From Nitrospira sp. (GTDB lineage: Bacteria; Nitrospirota; Nitrospiria; Nitrospirales; Nitrospiraceae), in the NCBI GenBank assembly GCA_015709715.1, contig CP054184.1, positions 806,001 to 870,000 of the forward strand: a DNA stretch of 64,000 bases, written 5' to 3'. The notes under the pieces were generated by a model. The model was not told where the DNA came from and did no database searches. It was given only the letters and a program-made list of their open reading frames with translations. Below are positions 35,456 through 42,711 of the stretch, in pieces. The translations under genes and the position numbers were made by a program. Within the stretch, counting starts at the first letter, position 1; every line of letters begins with the position of its first letter.

Positions 35456-36471
35456 CAGACAATCCTCTCGTAGTCAGGGCCTTGCAAAGACCCAAGATAA
35501 GGATGGGACAATCTGAGCCCTGCCTTCTTGAACGCGTCTGCAACGTATTGAATTACCGACGAATCGTTCAGCGCAGACTTTGCGGCGGCATGGTAAAGAC
35601 CTTCTGCGACCAATCGACACCGATGCGTGCCGAAGCTTTCCTTCTCACCGGCCGGGCTTTCGGCCAGTCCCAAGCCATCAGCCAGTCGCTTTGTGAGCTT
35701 TGGCACCTCGGGACAAAGATGAGATGCGATACGTTGATACACCTCGCGGATCACCGGAACGAGTCGACGGTAGCTGTCCGCAAAAATGTACAGAACCACG
35801 GCGTCGGTCCGTTCGTAGCCGGCTGGTATGCAAGGCGCCTTCAAGCAGTACGGCTCTGTTTCTGGTATCAGACCGGTAAGCTCCCGTACAAGCTCCGGGG
35901 TTCCCGCAGCAGTCACGTTCCAGTACAGCCTCAAGAGTTGCCTCTGCTCGCTCTTCCATGCGGGAGAGGACGTTAGCCAATAACCGGGAGAGGCGGCGAG
36001 CGAGTCGCGTCGCGTCACAGCCCCGATTTCCTCGCCGACGGTGGGCAGGAGTCCCGGCCTGCCCACACTATAGTAGTCCAGAGGGGACAAGAGGCGATTC
36101 ATAAGTCCGCGCTTGGCAACGATCCGCCCCTCGGGGGACACGCTTGCGACCCGCCAGCCGACTTCCCACCGGTAACTTCCGGCATGGCTCGCACGTAAGA
36201 TCTCCACCCAGCTGCTGGTTCTTTCAAGCGAGAGATGGTCTTCCTTTCTCCTGGACGTGTGGGAATACCATTCCCGATAAAGATGCTCCGCCAGCAGATT
36301 GACTGATTCGTGAGAGCGGCTCTCATTGCTGTGAAGCTTCGGCGCCCCCCTTCGGGCGTTTGAGCATTGTGACGGGAAAAACGTGCGGGCCTTTTCTGTA
36401 GCCTCACGCAGAGCACAGACTACTTCCTGGGGCATCTCCATCGCATGCTTCACGGTACTTAGTGTGGCCAT
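35455..36471 (-). CDS. HopA1-like protein, putative phosphothreonine/phosphoserine lyase
   Basis: Protein of 338 aa matching, by recall, the HopA1 effector family. It has the GSYRWEVGWRV block, the LRLYWNVTAAGTPELVRELT strand and helix, and YERTDAVVLYIFADSY. The C-terminal signature is LTKRLADGLGLAESPAGEKE followed by SFGTHRCRLVAEGLY. HopA1-like proteins with an APH-like kinase are the dehydration pair of class V lanthipeptide and thioviridamide-like pathways, where they eliminate phosphate from Ser/Thr. ATG 36471 overlaps the kinase stop by 13 bp and is preferred over the longer open frame. It is coupled to the LanC gene by a one-base overlap. Confidence 0.78.
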   Translation of the reverse strand: MATLSTVKHAMEMPQEVVCALREATEKARTFFPSQCSNARRGAPKLHSNESRSHESVNLLAEHLYREWYSHTSRRKEDHLSLERTSSWVEILRASHAGSYRWEVGWRVASVSPEGRIVAKRGLMNRLLSPLDYYSVGRPGLLPTVGEEIGAVTRRDSLAASPGYWLTSSPAWKSEQRQLLRLYWNVTAAGTPELVRELTGLIPETEPYCLKAPCIPAGYERTDAVVLYIFADSYRRLVPVIREVYQRIASHLCPEVPKLTKRLADGLGLAESPAGEKESFGTHRCRLVAEGLYHAAAKSALNDSSVIQYVADAFKKAGLRLSHPYLGSLQGPDYERIV

Positions 36472-37478
36472 GATCCGCGTACGTGTCGAGCGAGCATGGG
36501 CAGTTCGGCGAAGCATAGTTCCGCCAGCCGCAAAGATGGAGGGGGAGCGGCATGGTCGTTGTCGTTCTCGATGGATTCGAAGCATAACTGCATCAGTCTT
36601 GCGCCAAGACAGAGGAGAAGGCGACGGACAAAGGCATCAGTTCCTGTTCCGATTTCGCGCGTGAGCGGGACATACGCCGATCCAAATATCTCCATCAATA
36701 CCAAGAGTGATCCCAAATCCAATCTTCGCCCTTGCTCAGCCGAGTCAAGGGCAGTCGAGTTCGACTGGATCCACAGTCGCACAATCTCCTGATAGAACAC
36801 TCCGGCGACGTCCCAAGCCGGGTCACCATATTTTGCGAGTTCCCAATCGATCAAGACGATGGCGGAGCGCTCTGAACCACTGCGTTCCAAGCAGTGTTCC
36901 ATCTTAAGATCTCCGTGAATCAAACAGGGGCACTGCCACTCTGCCTGTATGCGGCGGAGCCCCCGCTGGACGCAATGATCCCCCTTTAACCATGACAACG
37001 CTTTCCCGAAGGTTGGTGGGCGCCACGCAGGGGTGTTCTCGAAAGCAGAGATAATCCAAGGCAGATCGTTGGGGAGGCGACTCTGTTTCGTGAAGGGATT
37101 CCGTTGATGGAGATGGCCGAGCACCTTTCCCAACTCTAGAACTGACTCATCCGACAAGGATGCCGCCTGCGGCGCTCCCAGGTACTCCATCGCAAGAACA
37201 CCGCGAGCTGGATCAGCCAGGTAGCAGGCCGGCACGATCGATCGGGCGGCGGTGCTCCGAATCTGACGCAGGCCACGTAACTCATTACGAAGTTGAATGA
37301 GCCCCTCTTGTGAGCGAGCCTGTTTGAGAATCATTCTGGGGCGGTCGCCGACCATCAACGTTCTCAGTAAGAAGCGGTCTCGTGACTGATCATGAAGTGC
37401 CACTCCGTGCCGCACCACGTCCTGTGCTTTGAGGACTCGACGATCAATCAGAAAGGTGATCACTGCTGCGGAGGTCAT
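36459..37478 (-). CDS. APH-like phosphotransferase, putative peptide Ser/Thr kinase of the RiPP locus
   Basis: Aminoglycoside-phosphotransferase/protein-kinase fold, 339 aa. ATP-binding Lys is probably K52 (MILKQ), the catalytic loop is LIHGDLKMEHCL (D190) and the metal-binding motif is IDWELAKYGDPAWDVAG (D211). The normally conserved Asn five residues after the catalytic Asp is His195, an unusual substitution. In class V lanthipeptide loci such a kinase phosphorylates Ser/Thr of the precursor before elimination by a HopA1-like lyase, and that neighbour is present. It begins 80 bp after the protease gene, with a stable hairpin in the gap. Confidence 0.8.
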   Translation of the reverse strand: MTSAAVITFLIDRRVLKAQDVVRHGVALHDQSRDRFLLRTLMVGDRPRMILKQARSQEGLIQLRNELRGLRQIRSTAARSIVPACYLADPARGVLAMEYLGAPQAASLSDESVLELGKVLGHLHQRNPFTKQSRLPNDLPWIISAFENTPAWRPPTFGKALSWLKGDHCVQRGLRRIQAEWQCPCLIHGDLKMEHCLERSGSERSAIVLIDWELAKYGDPAWDVAGVFYQEIVRLWIQSNSTALDSAEQGRRLDLGSLLVLMEIFGSAYVPLTREIGTGTDAFVRRLLLCLGARLMQLCFESIENDNDHAAPPPSLRLAELCFAELPMLARHVRGSWPH

Positions 37479-37503
37479 GTGTGGCCCGTGTTGTGCGCAA
37501 AGG

Positions 37504-37540
37504 GTGGCGCTCAGCGGCTGTGCAGCCGTCTGAGCGCCAC
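37504..37540 (-). terminator. Long hairpin between the protease and modification genes (attenuator-like)
   Basis: GTGGCGCTCAG at 37504-37514 pairs perfectly with CTGAGCGCCAC at 37530-37540. Inside, CGGCTG (37515-37520) pairs with CAGCCG (37523-37528), leaving one bulged base. The 17-bp stem fills most of the 80-bp gap. There is no U-run after it. It could act as a partial terminator or mRNA-stability element that lowers expression of the enzymes relative to the protease, as in many RiPP operons. Confidence 0.72.
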
Positions 37541-37558
37541 ACGGATAGTGACGCTGAC

Positions 37559-39430
37559 TTAGGTGTCCTGCGGAGGATCATCCAATGATCCTTCAGGCCA
37601 CTCTTCTGTTCCCCACTGTTCAGACTCAGGTGTCTCTGATTCCTGAGGTGAAGCTGGATCGTACCCTTGTCCCCAATAGGGTTGCTCTCCTCCCGGGAAG
37701 AACCCGTACGGCACGCCGTATGGCGCCATGGGATAGGGCGGCCACGGACTCCCGCCAAAGTACCCCGGATACCAGCCCCAGGTTTGCGGAGGAGTGAACC
37801 CTGGCGGATTCCCGGGGAATGGCGGCGTACAGAACGCCGGTGCAAAGGTGGGACACCCTCCCAAAGTCGGACAACCTCCCAGTGTGGGTGGTGGTGGACA
37901 AAGTGGGATCAGCGTTTTCTTGAGGCACGCGGGACCACGCAATGTCTTTATCGGCGGTCTACAGTCTTTCAGGACGAAAGTTTTGCAGATGGGAGGAAGC
38001 ACCGTCTTACACGAGACTCTCAGAGTTTTTATTCCGCAACCTGGCCCGACCAAGGTCTTGACGATCGGCGGTTTGACTTTCACATAGGCGGAATAGGCTT
38101 GGAGGATCCCTGCCCCGACATAGGGATCGAACCCGGCGGGACCGATATCCTTGGCGGAGTTTTTGATGGCTTGTTTACACGCATCCTGCGTGAGGGCAGG
38201 TTTCGCTTGTTTGAGCAGGGCCACGACTCCAGCGGCAATCGGTGTGGCCGCTGATGTTCCACTGTCGCTGGTAAAGTATCCCGTAAAGTGAGAGATGGAT
38301 GCGAAGTCAGGCTTATTGGCATCCAGGGCGGCGGGCCCCTGACTGCTGTAGCCGATATATTGCTCGTTCTTATTGACGGCGGCAATCGTCATCACCAGGG
38401 GGTGACCATTCGCTCCCCAAATACTCTTCCCTGGACCTGTCTCACTGCCGCACCGGCCATCTGCGCAAGTGTGCCCGCAGTTCCCTGCCGCGAACAGGAC
38501 TAGAATCCCTTCATTGATCGCTTCGACGACTTTTCTGGTGAAAGGATGATTGGGGTTCCTCGCGTAGGTCGCATCCCAAGACTCCTGAAAAATACCCCAA
38601 CTGTTCGTGAGAACGTGCGGCGTTCCATTTGTCTGATGCTGCGTGATGGCCCATTGAAATGCTTGCAGCGCGCGGCTGATGGTACCGGGCGAGCCACCGC
38701 TTCCGGCGACTCGCAGGTCATAGAGTTGAGACTCAGGGGCCATTCCGAGCACATCGGTGGCACACATGTTCCCATGGTCGCCCCATTTGCTGCTCTCGGT
38801 CCCCCAATCGGCGGTCGGCCACCCTCCGATAACACGCGGGATCCGTTTCGGAGTCTCCCCGGCCTTGACGGGTCTGCCCTGCGCAGTGATCCCGCTGTCG
38901 ACGACCCCGACCACAATTCCGGCTCCGCGAAATCCGGCCGCCCAAATCTTGTCCACCCCGAGGTACGTCGCAACGTCTGCCATGGTGCCTTTCGGTGTTG
39001 CGGGGTCGCAGTCACACGGTGGAATCGGACAGGGGCCTGCGGCTTCGTTTTTCTTGACCTCAGGATGAGGATGACTAAATTGAAATGGGGCGATGGGAGT
39101 GTCATACCACACGCCTGCCACCTCTGGTCGCGCGCGGAGCTCAGCCATCGCTTCCTCATTCCGAACCGTCCCCCGAACGATGATGGTTTCCGGTGTACTC
39201 GTCAGGCCCATCTCCCCGGTGGTTCGAAGAGGGACGGGCTCGAATTCTTCGTCCATAGCAAAGCCCGCCATGCCTACTTCCCGCATGGCACCCATTGCAG
39301 TGGCTCCTGACATCCCGGAATAATGCCGCATCTCCACTAGCACACTGAGACGCCCGGACTTGTCTGTTGGAACGGGACCGCTTGTGGCAAGGTGTCCACC
39401 GCCACCTGTTCTTTTCCGCTTGGCAGTCAT
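37559..39430 (-). CDS. Subtilisin-family (S8) protease with Thr/Cys-repeat C-terminal tail
   Basis: Serine protease of 623 aa. Residues 1-120 are an I9-like prodomain with the conserved ending DTPIAPF. The catalytic domain follows: Asp178 (GVVDSG), His219 (WGDHGNMCATD), Asn276 (LTNSWG) and Ser393 (SDSGTSAATP). An extra Cys-rich insert is AAGNCGHTCADGRCG (residues 315-327). From residue 457 the tail holds nine modules with Thr followed 4-6 residues later by Cys (T459-C465 to T528-C534), mostly KTLxxxxC. A Pro/Gly/Trp/Tyr-rich stretch and an acidic end follow. No signal peptide is visible. Together with the kinase, HopA1-like and LanC-like genes, the tail is a plausible lanthionine-modified substrate. 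GGGAGG precedes ATG 39430. Confidence 0.92.
   Translation of the reverse strand: MTAKRKRTGGGGHLATSGPVPTDKSGRLSVLVEMRHYSGMSGATAMGAMREVGMAGFAMDEEFEPVPLRTTGEMGLTSTPETIIVRGTVRNEEAMAELRARPEVAGVWYDTPIAPFQFSHPHPEVKKNEAAGPCPIPPCDCDPATPKGTMADVATYLGVDKIWAAGFRGAGIVVGVVDSGITAQGRPVKAGETPKRIPRVIGGWPTADWGTESSKWGDHGNMCATDVLGMAPESQLYDLRVAGSGGSPGTISRALQAFQWAITQHQTNGTPHVLTNSWGIFQESWDATYARNPNHPFTRKVVEAINEGILVLFAAGNCGHTCADGRCGSETGPGKSIWGANGHPLVMTIAAVNKNEQYIGYSSQGPAALDANKPDFASISHFTGYFTSDSGTSAATPIAAGVVALLKQAKPALTQDACKQAIKNSAKDIGPAGFDPYVGAGILQAYSAYVKVKPPIVKTLVGPGCGIKTLRVSCKTVLPPICKTFVLKDCRPPIKTLRGPACLKKTLIPLCPPPPTLGGCPTLGGCPTFAPAFCTPPFPGNPPGFTPPQTWGWYPGYFGGSPWPPYPMAPYGVPYGFFPGGEQPYWGQGYDPASPQESETPESEQWGTEEWPEGSLDDPPQDT
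37829..38062 (-). repeat. Nine Thr-x(3-5)-Cys modules in the protease tail
   Basis: Codes residues 457-534. Thr/Cys pairs are T459-C465, T469-C474, T476-C482, T484-C490, T496-C502, T506-C511, T516-C520, T522-C526 and T528-C534. The first six are variants of KTLxxx(x)C; the last three are shorter, of the type PTLGGC. The regular spacing of one Thr and one Cys per module fits rings made by a lanthionine synthetase. DNA-level identity between modules is low, so they are old or under selection. Confidence 0.85.
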
Positions 39431-39457
39431 TGTGTGTCCTCCCGGTGAGAACGAAGA

Positions 39458-39787
39458 TTATGCAAACGGTGCAATGGGAGTGTCCGGCCAAACCTTGATC
39501 ACAGCAGGATGTTGTTCCAGTGCAGTCAAGGCTTTTTCCGACCCGACGTGTATCCGAAGGATCACGCTGGGTTCTGTCACGACTCCCTCTGAATCTCTTG
39601 TTTCAGCCATCACGACCGGCTCATATTCTTCGTCGAGTGTGATTCCTTGAGCGTTGAGCGCCATAAACAGTTGTTTGGGATCGACCACTGATCTGTTGGA
39701 ACGGCGAATTTCTACCAAATAAGATGCACCTGTCTGGCTCTGCCCATGTGCCGCATCCTTTGTTTTCTTCCTCTTCGAAGGTGACAT
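39458..39787 (-). CDS. Stand-alone subtilase prodomain paralogue (109 aa)
   Basis: Small protein homologous to the prodomain of the following protease: both have a basic start (MSPSKRKK vs MTAKRKR), a DEE[YF]EPV block and a near-identical ending (KVWPDTPIAPFA vs GVWYDTPIAPFQ). I9-type prodomains fold and inhibit their protease in trans, so this gene may encode an inhibitor, chaperone or leader-recognition protein. The ATG 39787 is chosen from this similarity; the frame is open for 50 more codons upstream (to 39937) with a perfect AAAGGAGGTGA but no fitting start codon. It is the first gene of the RiPP-like operon, 27 bp before the protease gene. Confidence 0.78.
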   Translation of the reverse strand: MSPSKRKKTKDAAHGQSQTGASYLVEIRRSNRSVVDPKQLFMALNAQGITLDEEYEPVVMAETRDSEGVVTEPSVILRIHVGSEKALTALEQHPAVIKVWPDTPIAPFA

Positions 39788-40282
39788 ACGTGACAAGCTC
39801 CCTTTCCTGAGCAACGATAGCCTCACTGTACACCCGCCGTTCGTTCCAGGACTACGTGAGCAGCATCCCCATATGTGATCGGATGCGCGAACGCCATGAT
39901 CGTGCGGCTTGTTCACCTCCTTTCCAATAGCGCTCATCCCTTTCTGCCGATGGGCGTCTTGGACCGGATTCAGGAAGCAGCATCATTCATGCCGAAGTGC
40001 TCTTTTCATCATTCGATAAGGAAAAATACAGGGCTCCATGGTATTTAGCGTCAATCTGGTATTTGGGTATGGCTACTTAGATACATCGATGTTGTATCTA
40101 AATAGATTCTACGACGAATCGGATTAGATACAGATGCTGTTGGAGAAGGATACGCCGACGATGCCGGTGGTCAAAGCAGGAATGAGCGCAGGCCTCTCGG
40201 AGGTCCGGTCCGGAAATCCATCACAATCCTAGGGGCGATTTCGATGCGGGGATTGACCCAGAAGATCAGTTGTTCGACAGGG
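39788..40282. promoter_or_regulatory. Upstream region of the protease/RiPP-like operon
   Basis: About 495 bp without a supported gene. On the minus strand a candidate promoter has -35 TTGACG at 40049-40054, an 18-nt spacer and -10 TGTATT at 40025-40030. Farther upstream, three copies of TTAGATAC occur (see 40077-40131). The region also takes in the 3' side of the molybdate operon, whose terminator I cannot identify. The open frame 39788-39937 upstream of the prodomain gene could be a 5' extension. Confidence 0.5.
40077..40131. repeat. Three TTAGATAC boxes, two as an inverted pair
   Basis: TTAGATAC at 40077-40084 faces GTATCTAA at 40094-40101 with a nine-base spacer; a third copy, TTAGATAC, is at 40124-40131. 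They lie 20-80 bp upstream of the candidate -35 of the protease operon. The placement fits an activator or dimeric-regulator site. Confidence 0.5.
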
Positions 40283-41377
40283 CTAGTCACTTTGGCGTGA
40301 GACGAGGTGGATCGCGCCCGCCTTGATCGCCGCGACGACGCGCATCCCTGTGGTTAAGCTGAACTCCTCGACCGTAGCCCTGGTCACCATCGCCACCAGG
40401 GGAAATCCGCAGTCGATCGTCACACGGGCCAAGGCTCCCAACAACGTGACGGCGCTCACCGTACCGGTCAGATGGTTCCGCGCGCTGCTGGCGGCGGCTA
40501 AGCCACGCTCCAACATCACGTCTTCCGCCCGGATGCAGACGAACACATCTGGGCCCGCGCCTTCCGGATTGAGGGCCATCAAGGCCGTGCCGTTCACGCC
40601 CACCCGCGCGATGCCCTCAGCCGACGAGACCACCCGCCCCTTGACGACCGTCTCCACGCCGACGACCCGGGCCACGGCCGCATCCTGAGGCCGACTGAAT
40701 ACCTCGATGGGGGTCCCCACTTGCAACACCCGGCCGGCATCGATGACCGCCATGATGTCCCCCAGGGTCAGGGCTTCCGCCCAATCGTGCGTCACGATAA
40801 TCGACGGCAACGCCAATTGCTTCAGCAGACTGCGCAGTTCATCGCGCAACTGCAGCCGGGTCGGCACATCCAGCGCCGAGAGAGGCTCGTCCAAGAGCAG
40901 AAGAAGCGGCCGAGGCGCCACAGCACGGGCCAAGGCCACGCGTTGCTGTTGGCCGCCGGAGAGTTCTCGCGGCTTGGCCTGCTCCAACCCGCGCAGATGA
41001 AAGAGTTCCAGCATTTCCGCCACTCGTTTGGCACGATCCGCCGACGACAGGTGGCTCAAGCCATAGGCGATGTTGCCGGCGACCGTGTAAGTGGGAAAAA
41101 GCGCATAATCTTGGGCCATGTAGCCGATGTGCCGCCCCTGTGGCGGTACCCTGATGCCGGCGGCCGTATCTAACCAGGTTCGTGACACGAAGCGAATCGT
41201 TCCCTCTTCGGGCCATTCCAAGCCCGCAACCGAGCGAAGGATGGTCGTTTTGCCCGATCCGGACGGGCCGAAGAGGATCAAGACGGTCGATGCCTGGACG
41301 GGATACACCATGCGCGCCCGAATCGGCGGACGGCCGGGGAAGGTTTTGACGAGATCAATGGTTATTTCCGCGGCCAT
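40283..41377 (-). CDS. modC: Molybdate ABC transporter ATP-binding protein
   Basis: ATPase subunit of 364 aa energising molybdate import. Walker A GPSGSGKTTI, the signature LSGGQQQRVALARA, Walker B LLLLLDEPLSALD and switch His (VTHDW) are intact. A C-terminal extension of about 130 residues carries two TOBE/Mop-type oxyanion-binding repeats (beginning VKGRVVSS and LTGTVSAV), as in ModC. It overlaps modB by 16 bp. It is the last gene of a long minus-strand operon that starts at about 48008. Confidence 0.94.
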   Translation of the reverse strand: MAAEITIDLVKTFPGRPPIRARMVYPVQASTVLILFGPSGSGKTTILRSVAGLEWPEEGTIRFVSRTWLDTAAGIRVPPQGRHIGYMAQDYALFPTYTVAGNIAYGLSHLSSADRAKRVAEMLELFHLRGLEQAKPRELSGGQQQRVALARAVAPRPLLLLLDEPLSALDVPTRLQLRDELRSLLKQLALPSIIVTHDWAEALTLGDIMAVIDAGRVLQVGTPIEVFSRPQDAAVARVVGVETVVKGRVVSSAEGIARVGVNGTALMALNPEGAGPDVFVCIRAEDVMLERGLAAASSARNHLTGTVSAVTLLGALARVTIDCGFPLVAMVTRATVEEFSLTTGMRVVAAIKAGAIHLVSRQSD

Positions 41378-42036
41378 GCTGCCCAGACGTTCCGATTGAC
41401 GGCATACACGGCCAGCAAAACCAGATAGGAGACGACCAATAGGAACAACGCCGTCTTGGAGGCGGCGGCGTAATTCAGCGCCTGCACCTCATCGTAGATA
41501 TCGATCGACACGGTGCGCGTCGCGCCTTCAAGGTTTCCGCCGACCATCAACACGACGCCGAACTCCCCCATCGTATGGGCGAAACTCAACACCGCGCCGG
41601 TGACCAACCCGGCCGTCGATAAGGGCACGATCAGTTTGAAGAAGGTCGCGAGTTTGGACACGCCCAGCGTCCAGGAGGCTTCGATCAACCGCCGGTCGAC
41701 TTGCTCGAACGCCGCGGCAAAGGGCTGCACCGCAAAGGGCAGGCTATACAACACGGAGGCCAGCAGGAGTCCCTCGAAGGTGAAGGGCAACGGATGGCCC
41801 ACCACCTCTGCGTACAAACGGCCGAATGGACTGTGAGGCCCGATGGCGACCAGAATGTAAAATCCCAGAACGGTCGGCGGCAGCACCAAGGGCAGCGCCA
41901 CCACCGACTCCACCAGAAATTTCCATCGCCGGCGGGAAAAACTCACCCAGTAGGCGATGGGTAGCCCCACGATCAAGAGGATCAGCGCCGTGAGCGCCGC
42001 CAACTTGACTGTCACCCAGATCGCAATCCAGTTCAC
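41362..42036 (-). CDS. modB: Molybdate ABC transporter permease
   Basis: Inner-membrane permease of 224 aa from GTG 42036 (VNWIAIWVTVKLAALTALIL), with about five membrane helices. The ABC-docking EAA loop is seen as EASWTLGVSKLATFFKLIVP, and the HTMGEFGVVLMVGGN segment is typical of ModB/CysT-type permeases. The frame is open for 15 codons upstream (to 42081), but the first helix and family N-terminus point to the GTG. It overlaps modC and follows mop with a 79-bp gap. Confidence 0.92.
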   Translation of the reverse strand: MNWIAIWVTVKLAALTALILLIVGLPIAYWVSFSRRRWKFLVESVVALPLVLPPTVLGFYILVAIGPHSPFGRLYAEVVGHPLPFTFEGLLLASVLYSLPFAVQPFAAAFEQVDRRLIEASWTLGVSKLATFFKLIVPLSTAGLVTGAVLSFAHTMGEFGVVLMVGGNLEGATRTVSIDIYDEVQALNYAAASKTALFLLVVSYLVLLAVYAVNRNVWAAWPRK

Positions 42037-42115
42037 ACTCGTTCTCTCACAACGATGGTCCCGGCGCGCCATCACCGGCATGGTAGAAATCTGCGCTCGG
42101 AGAAGTCAATGCAGA

Positions 42116-42319
42116 CTACTTGCCGATTATCACCTCCGTCGCTTTGATGGCCACGGTCACGCTGTCATTCACTTTCAATCCCATATTTTTGACGGAGCCC
42201 TCCGTAATCGCTGCCACAAAATCGAGCTGACCGACTTTCACCACCACCTCGGCCATAGCCTGCCCCTCGGTGATCTTGGTCACGGTGCCTTGGAATTGAT
42301 TTCTCGCGCTGAGCTTCAT
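42116..42319 (-). CDS. mop: Molbindin-like Mop protein
   Basis: Single-Mop-domain protein of 67 aa, beginning MKLSARNQFQGTVTKITEG and containing AMAEVVVKVG and an ending VTVAIKATEVIIGK. Molbindins assemble into hexamers that store molybdate or tungstate in the cytosol, buffering supply for molybdenum-cofactor synthesis. The length is exactly that of stand-alone molbindins. Its start overlaps the end of the preceding lipoprotein gene by 4 bp. Confidence 0.93.
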   Translation of the reverse strand: MKLSARNQFQGTVTKITEGQAMAEVVVKVGQLDFVAAITEGSVKNMGLKVNDSVTVAIKATEVIIGK

Positions 42320-42711
42320 GGATGCCTCCTTTGTGGTTCGGACTGATCCTGGTCAGTCGCCTTGTGGTCTCGCTCTCCGCCCTTGCACTCGAACTGGATC
42401 CCCCATCGTCTGCCGCGCTCTTCGTCTTCCGTGCCTTCGATCGTGCCCATGCCCGCACTGGTATACCCCTTGACCTCGCCTTCGCGTAGAACCCGCGAGC
42501 CGGCCTTGCACTTGGCCTGGATCGCGTCCAGCGCCTGCCGCCGATAGGGCGACCCCATCGCCCCCCCCCGATCTTGCTTGAAGATATACGTCACCACCCC
42601 ACCATGCTCCGATTCCTGGCTCATCAGCACAGCCTCGGAACAACCGGCGATCGTCAAGGCCGCGCCGATGGCGAGGACGGAGGTCCAATTACTTCGGCAA
42701 TGTAAATCCAT
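42316..42711 (-). CDS. Small lipoprotein in the molybdate operon
   Basis: Protein of 131 aa with a signal peptide and lipobox LTIAGC, so it should be anchored at the outer or inner membrane. The mature part (YIFKQDRGGAMGSPYRRQAL then IQAKCKAGSRVLREGEVKGY) has two Cys in the folded part and a hydrophilic tail. No family is recognised. It is wedged between modA (23-bp overlap) and mop (4-bp overlap), which ties its expression to molybdate uptake. The start may lie downstream of 42711, since no clear ribosome-binding site is seen. Confidence 0.75.
   Translation of the reverse strand: MDLHCRSNWTSVLAIGAALTIAGCSEAVLMSQESEHGGVVTYIFKQDRGGAMGSPYRRQALDAIQAKCKAGSRVLREGEVKGYTSAGMGTIEGTEDEERGRRWGIQFECKGGERDHKATDQDQSEPQRRHP

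Noticed and set aside
37829..38062. CRISPR-like or tandem DNA repeat
   Set aside because: The repeats are at protein level with variable spacing and low DNA identity, and lie within an open reading frame. No CRISPR array was seen anywhere in the window.
39788..39937. 50-codon N-terminal extension of the prodomain gene with a CCSRSPGTNGGC segment, considered as a RiPP precursor
   Set aside because: It is in frame with and runs into the prodomain gene, the perfect AAAGGAGGTGA is not followed by a usable start, and it has no leader-core layout. Kept only as a possible 5' extension.
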